A DNA stretch of 64,000 bases from the NCBI GenBank assembly GCA_032622095.1, contig CP136063.1:276825426-276889425 (forward strand). Direction: 5' to 3'. The DNA is from Siphonodentalium dalli. Taxonomy: Eukaryota; Mollusca; Scaphopoda; Gadilida; Siphonodentaliidae. The notes beneath the pieces are model-generated. The model was not told where the DNA came from. It saw only the letters and a program-made list of their open reading frames with translations, and ran no database searches. How positions within the stretch are numbered: the stretch's first letter is position 1; each line of letters begins with the position of its first letter. Positions 58,835 to 64,000 of the stretch are shown one piece after another. The position numbers were made by a program, and so were the translations under genes.

Positions 58835-59198
58835 TTAAAGACTTGTTCGAGTGCGATAAAGTTAAAAGTTAGTTCTCAGGCTCTATGCCAACCTGGGGAA
58901 TGTAGCATTCTACTAACATCATTGAAAATGTCAAAGAAATTGACCATACTACTCCATAGAAAACCTCGTCTGAACTAACTTCAATTGTAAATATTTACAT
59001 CTCAATTCGGGACGCAACAATCGGCGATAAACTAACGCAAACGATTTTGCCATCTAGAATCATTGCATTTAATTAATATATAATAATGACGGTGTGTCAT
59101 GTCAATTTGGATTAATATTCGTAAATATAACTACTTTGAGCCAGATTATTCTCCATTTATATTTGCTCGCCCTGCTGGAGTGTTTCACATCACTTTAA
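58835..59198. mobile_element. TTAA MITE (family AGTGATGTGAAACACTCC), intact ends
   Basis: TTAA-agacttgttcgagtgcgata at the left and gagtgtttcacatcact-TTAA at the right. It is the reverse-oriented counterpart of 26164-26527. The paralogous site at about 31484-31500 (gtgttaactttaactgttg) lacks it. Confidence 0.88.
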
Positions 59199-59329
59199 CT
59201 GTTGTAATTCTTGGAAATAATTATATTCTCCTTGCTAGATATTATTAGATGCTATTTATAGTGTTAATTTAGTTGTCGTAATCTCTAAATTTGCAAACAC
59301 TGTTCAAATTAGCAATGTGACCGAACATA

Positions 59330-59788
59330 TGTGACCCGCCATATCAAATCCAGTCGTAAATCGGGATTTTTTTTACCCTGTGCCAATGCATTATCTTATA
59401 TATGCGAGTCGACCATAGGTCGCCTCGCATATATAAGAGAATGCATTGGCCTAAAAAAAAATTATCATTTTTTTTTAATAAATGTTTCTTACAATTTTTA
59501 GGACATAAAATAAAAAACATCCATTACCCTGCAGGGAGCCCCACACATATATAGAAGCATATAGAAGAGTGTCGTCTGCTCATGTTAGTCTGCGGCTCTG
59601 TATGGGTGAAATTATAAAATTGTTAAAGAATACAAGAACAAATTATTAAAATTGTAAAAAATTGTTAGGCCAATGCATTCTCTTATATATGCGAGGTGAC
59701 CTATGGTCGACTCGCATATATAAGAGAATGCATTGGCACAGGGTAAAAAAATCCCGACTTACGACTGGATTTGATATGGCGGGTCACA
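59330..59788. mobile_element. TGTGACCCGCCATATC MITE with complete hairpin-pair module
   Basis: Ends tgtgacccgccatatcaaat / tatggcgggtcaca, flanked by TA on both sides. The CCCTGTGCC module has hairpins at 59386-59451 and 59672-59739. The central gagcccc hairpin is in the opposite orientation to that in 19663-20035. Confidence 0.92.
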
Positions 59789-60009
59789 TATTACGCTGGT
59801 TAGCTTGGTGGCGAGGTTTACTGGAATCGTCGTCGCTGTATAGCAATTCGACCGGACAGTCGCCTGGTTCGCCTCATCGCTCTGTCGTGGAACATTGTAA
59901 TTGGCTGACACTGACGTAAAATGCTTCTTGGAAGTAATTGGATTCCCTGCTATGTGTTTCACATTATGGAAGGCGTATAGCTTGTTCAATAGTTTGATTT
60001 TAATAAGAC

Positions 60010-61740
60010 TGGCCACGACTGGAGCACGATGAATGCTTGATCATAAATGCGCCGAGTGAGGTGTTGCTTTGGCACTTTGTGTTGGTCAGCGTGTCTCATG
60101 ACCTAATCCACTGGCCGGCTAAGGCGAACTTTTGGATTGGTTTTGTGTTGCAGTGATTTATAGCTACTACGTTCACTAAGCCATATCACGATGATGATCA
60201 CGTCGTTGTCAGTTTTATAGAGTGTTAAAAGTCCACGTATACATGTGGAGGTCGTATGGTTTCAAATTGGACAGGGCGTATTTAATATCACTTGTAAATT
60301 ACCCCAATATCATACAGCATACAAATGGCACCCACTCCTGGGGAGCAATTGGCAAACGTTCTCATATACTCGAATCGGGTTACCATATCCTTCATATGGA
60401 TTGGTCTTTAGTCAGCGCTTATCGGGAAGCGAACTAGCTTAGCCATCGCTGGATGAATTATGTTAAGCGCTACGAACTTTACCGATTATGCCACCGGCGA
60501 CCCCAAGAGGAAGGAAGTTTTGTCTTCCTAGAGGAAATCATGGCGCAGAACGCTTGGCGGAGGTTGACGTTCTGACTTCGTGATGGACGTGGAATAATCG
60601 GCGAGACGGAATGGTGATGGCCGGTGCCAAGTGCTAAGGGGCGAGTAATTATAAGAAAACAATGGCATCAGGCGACGAGGCCAAATTAGCGGCACACATC
60701 GCTGCCACTATGCGCACAATTTGGCGGCCGTGTTTACGCTTCGAATTCACTTAACATTGCTGCACAAACCATTTCGCACACTTGGCCCGGGCAATGAAGT
60801 TAGCTAGACAGATATTATACATTTTTCGGCCGGCTAACTTGTGCTATGAGGACCTTTTAAATCCGAAACGGTGGATATAGCTTTGTCTCGACTCACTTCA
60901 TCGTTTTATTTCCCATCTGATCTCTCATTCGACCGTGATATATACATCTTAAACCTGTTCTATAAACTGCGACAAGAGTAGGCGTACACATCGCGAAAAA
61001 ATGTGAGAATATGACCCAGATATGCGACACGGCAAGAACTTTTTTCTTCAGAAATGGTGACTATTTCCCACGGGCGAGCTGTAATCGACGATCTTGCATG
61101 CTTAACCAATGAAATTATGAAACTGATATCTCAAAGTTCCCAACCTGCGTTCCACCAATGTATTGTTCCGCGCCAGCTGTAGACACCCGAAACCAGGAAT
61201 AACAGAAATGCATATGGTACTTCCGATATTCGGTGCTCCAACCGAGAAACATAGTCCTATATATCGTGCCTCCATGTGTATTTACTGGTGGAAAATACAA
61301 GGCTCAACACACATATATAAATATCATATATCTCTATGGAGTCTGATGGACCGATGCTTTATAAATGGAGATTGGATGCACTGCATGGTTTCGGCCAGAG
61401 AAAACAATACAAAAACCACATGACACGCACAAATGTTTATGACACAATTTTAGTTAACACGTAAGATCCATGGGTTTTGTCAACTTGGAACACTTACCAG
61501 CATAATTGGTGTTCCGTGCCAATCTATTGATTTGCGATATTTGTCATGTCAGCACAAGCTTCCGATTATCCGAATATACGAAGATCGTCAGACACACATT
61601 CATTTTCGGAACGCCTGTGCCTGTGATATTGCCATATTACTGAATGTATATAACTTGAGTACATGGTACCTTAAAGGTATCCATGCACATACGCCGGGCA
61701 TTCCATTTGAGGGTTGCGTCCGCGATTAACATGCATACAT
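60010..61740. other. No gene recognised
   Basis: The longest repeat-poor stretch on the right side. Several short open frames occur, but no conserved domain was seen. A short hairpin (aggaaggaag...cttcct) is near 60510. Netrin N-terminal exons were looked for and not found. Confidence 0.5.
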
Positions 61741-61899
61741 ACACAGAACGACACGATGGGTAAATGGGTTTGTCGATACGGCACGAGTGCTGTCGCGGAA
61801 TGATAGAACGAGATGCGCTTGCGCCTCGAGTTCTATCCTTCCGCGACAGCACTCGTGCCGTATCGACAAACCCATTTACACATCGTGTCGTTCTGTGTT
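61741..61899. repeat. Near-perfect palindrome, ~70-bp arms
   Basis: acacagaacgacacgatggg, tttgtcgatacggcacgagt and gctgtcgcgga read back as tccgcgacagcactcgtgcc, gtatcgacaaaccc and catcgtgtcgttctgtgt. The loop is about 25 bp (gagatgcgcttgcgcctcg). GC-richer than its surroundings. Confidence 0.93.
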
Positions 61900-62179
61900 T
61901 ATTACACGCTTCGTGTCCTAGAATCCGTGCTTTAAAAATACAGGATTAAAGGTATATTTATGCTCATGCAGGGCGTGTTTGTTATGTGTGATGATTCTTT
62001 AATTTAAATAGTTCCAGTTTCATGGTTGAGGCGAACGTCATGCATGTACGTCATTTTACGTCAACGAGATGTGTATGGAACGTACGTTCCATACGAATTT
62101 GTAAATATGGAACAGCAATAACACCGGACTTCTAGGAACAAGCGTGTAATAAATAAATTTTAAGAAAGCTGATGCCCCT

Positions 62180-62320
62180 TTAACCCTATACTAAATACTC
62201 ATTGATGAGCAGTTCCCTCAGGAAATATGATAATATGTTCAACAAACGACCATTGTTGATTATCTGAACATTTCCAACCAATGAATATGAATCATTCTGC
62301 TTTGGTATTATCTTTTCGTG
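62180..62320. mobile_element. Fragment of the CCCTTTCTATACT TTAA family
   Basis: TTAA-ccctatactaaatactcatt at the left, then ttcaacaaacgaccattgtt and tatctgaacatttccaacca. The right end is missing. Confidence 0.78.
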
Positions 62321-62418
62321 TCTAATTAAATAACAACCGAAAAAATATAAAAAGCTCAATATGGGCCTATTCCAGAATCAAATAAGTACAATATGAACCT
62401 ATATATATATGTGAATAT

Positions 62419-62883
62419 TTAACCCTTTACCCAACAGAACGGCCCTGTGCCAATGCATTCTCCTATATATGCGAGTCGACCATAGGTCGCCTCGCATATA
62501 TAAGAGAATGCATTGGCTTAACACATATTAAAAATGATAAAATTGTCAAAGAATGTAGAAAAATATTATAAAAATTGTAAAAAAATGTAAGAAAAAATTC
62601 TAAAATTGTTAAAGAATGTAAGAAAAAATGGTGAAAAGTGTTAAAAAAGTTTTTTTTTTAGGCCAATACATTCTCTTATATATGCGAGGCGACCTATGGT
62701 CGACTCGCATATATAAGAGAATGCATTGGCACAGGGCATAACTGTAACCATCACAATGTGGTCAATGAACCGGTTCCAATGATATCCATATTTGTATGGT
62801 GTTATTGAGACAGACCGAAGATATTTTAGGCTGTTGAAGCTTTATTTGGGCGTTTTTGGCCGCTTTGTTGGGTAAAGGGTTAA
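62419..62883. mobile_element. piggyBac-like MITE (family CCCTTTACCCAACA) with two hairpins
   Basis: TTAA-ccctttacccaacagaacgg at the left and gctttgttgggtaaaggg-TTAA at the right. Hairpins are at 62449-62518 and 62661-62729. Spacer length matches the 9721 copy (the long subtype). Confidence 0.93.
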
Positions 62884-64000
62884 GTCCAATATGAACTTAT
62901 TTCCACGAGGATATATTGCAGCACCAAATGTACGCTCTTTATATATGTGTTTTCACTGTGCACCAGATGTACGCTCTTTATATATTCACTGTGAGCCGCG
63001 CCATCCAACGGAATAACGGGTATAAGCATCATAAATATTATTTATATTTATAAAAGAGTAGGATTTGCCTTTCAAGCGCATGCGCACAGTGTTCCAGATA
63101 GTTTTATAATTGAATGGGAGAATCCATTAAGTTTAGTATAGAAAGAGTTACGGGCGACCCCTGCGATTAACAGATATAAGGATTTAGGAAGCCAGTTAGT
63201 AACCTTGAAGTACCTGACACATCAAGCAATCGACTTGATGTAAACCATAAACCTTCAGACTCAATTAAAAGAGCCTTGCTTTCCTCGTTAGAAGCTGTCA
63301 GCAAATATTTGAAATGCGCTCGCGGCCAGGGGTTTCTGAGTAAATACGTATGGACTGTGGATAAGTGCAACAGAGACGAGAGCATACAACAGTCTGTGAT
63401 AAGATGCTCGAGTTTGTGGAATGGAAAACAGAGCTGGCCCCGCCCTAATCATTCTATCGGTAATTTAGTGTCTGCACGGGCGGATTAGCGCATGTTCGAC
63501 ATCGAAACCTTGAACACTTCAAATGTATCTTGCAATTACCTGTATCTCAGACAATATCTCAAGCGAGTCTAAGGACGTTTGTTCTCAATCAGAAGATTGG
63601 AATATGGGGCGGCGGAGAAGAGGGTGCATGCAGAAGATTGGAATATGGGGTTGTGGAGCAGGGGTGAACACAGAGGCTCAACCCCTTGCATAACTCGGCT
63701 CACGCCTGTTCGCCTATATAATTTACATATAGGAAAAGTGCTCTTCTGTAGATGTTGCCCCTGTATCACTTAATACTCCTTCCGCCACCCATGGTTGGGA
63801 AGCATGTTATACCTCGAATCATCTCCGTAATTACAATAAACTTAAACGGGCATGCTCATTTGATCCAACACACTGTGTGTGCGTAAAGGTCGATAAATAC
63901 ACGACATATATTGACCAGGTCCGACCTACAAGAGTTGCATATAAAATACTCTCGACAGGTTACCGAAGTCATAGCAATAAAATCAAAAAATTTATGTGTT
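62884..64000. other. No gene recognised; short duplications
   Basis: Two-copy repeats: caccaaatgtacgctcttta (62923 and 62961) and cagaagattggaatatgggg (63590 and 63631). A right-end fragment of the CCCTTTCTATACT family (gggagaatccattaagttta, tatagaaagagtta) is at 63114-63150. Confidence 0.6.

Larger units (their letters stand above)
58629..60009. mobile_element. Nested element with CAGTCTTATTAAAAT inverted termini
   Basis: cagtcttattaaaatagatt and attgaacaacctacgcg at the left pair with gcgtatagcttgttcaatag and attttaataagactg at the right. It is a paralogue of 31299-33022. Two younger elements are inserted in it (58835-59198 and 59330-59788). Confidence 0.85.

Noticed and set aside
48461-64000. 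Netrin EGF1 and laminin N-terminal exons
   Set aside because: No frame with the expected CKCNGHA-type or laminin N-terminal landmarks was found on the minus strand. They are probably beyond the window, though a very small exon could be missed by eye.

Overview
This is animal genomic DNA: AT-rich, without bacterial operons, and with one recognisable gene split by kilobase-scale introns and embedded in short non-autonomous transposons. The gene is a netrin, so the organism is a metazoan, almost certainly a bilaterian. The repeat landscape (many hairpin MITEs, CTGT-rich arrays, AAGATGGCGGC-type repeats) reminds me of a mollusc or other lophotrochozoan. That is an impression, not a proof.

The netrin gene lies on the minus strand. 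Six exons are visible. Two tandem exons encode alternative versions of laminin-EGF domain 2 (48272-48460 and 48036-48224). They are followed by laminin-EGF domain 3 (36774-36923), a short linker exon (23830-23892), the start of the NTR/netrin-C domain (21877-21960) and the terminal NTR exon with the stop codon (18137-18468). All internal boundaries are phase 1 with GT-AG sites, and the joins recreate conserved netrin sequence. The signal peptide, laminin N-terminal domain and EGF domain 1 were not found and probably lie beyond the right edge. The paired domain-2 exons are both 189 nt and are separated by only 47 nt. They look like a mutually exclusive cassette and differ in a basic patch implicated in receptor choice.

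The rest is repeats. At least six families carry TTAA at their ends (piggyBac- or Kolobok-like MITEs). About thirty copies of a roughly 70-bp hairpin, usually paired head to head within a module that begins CCCTGTGCC, sit inside several otherwise unrelated elements. Others include a 2.5-kb foldback element (6805-9343), a 0.94-kb Mutator-like element with a 9-bp target duplication (43441-44378), a hAT-like element (20725-21187), large nested inverted-repeat elements (31299-33022 and 58629-60009), many simple palindromes, and tandem arrays, including one dense in TCAAGGTCA nuclear-receptor half-sites (38873-41005).

No tRNA, rRNA or CRISPR array was seen, and no intact transposase. Three open stretches on the minus strand (5900-6205, 6300-6653, 55276-55728) might be unrecognised exons or gene relics.
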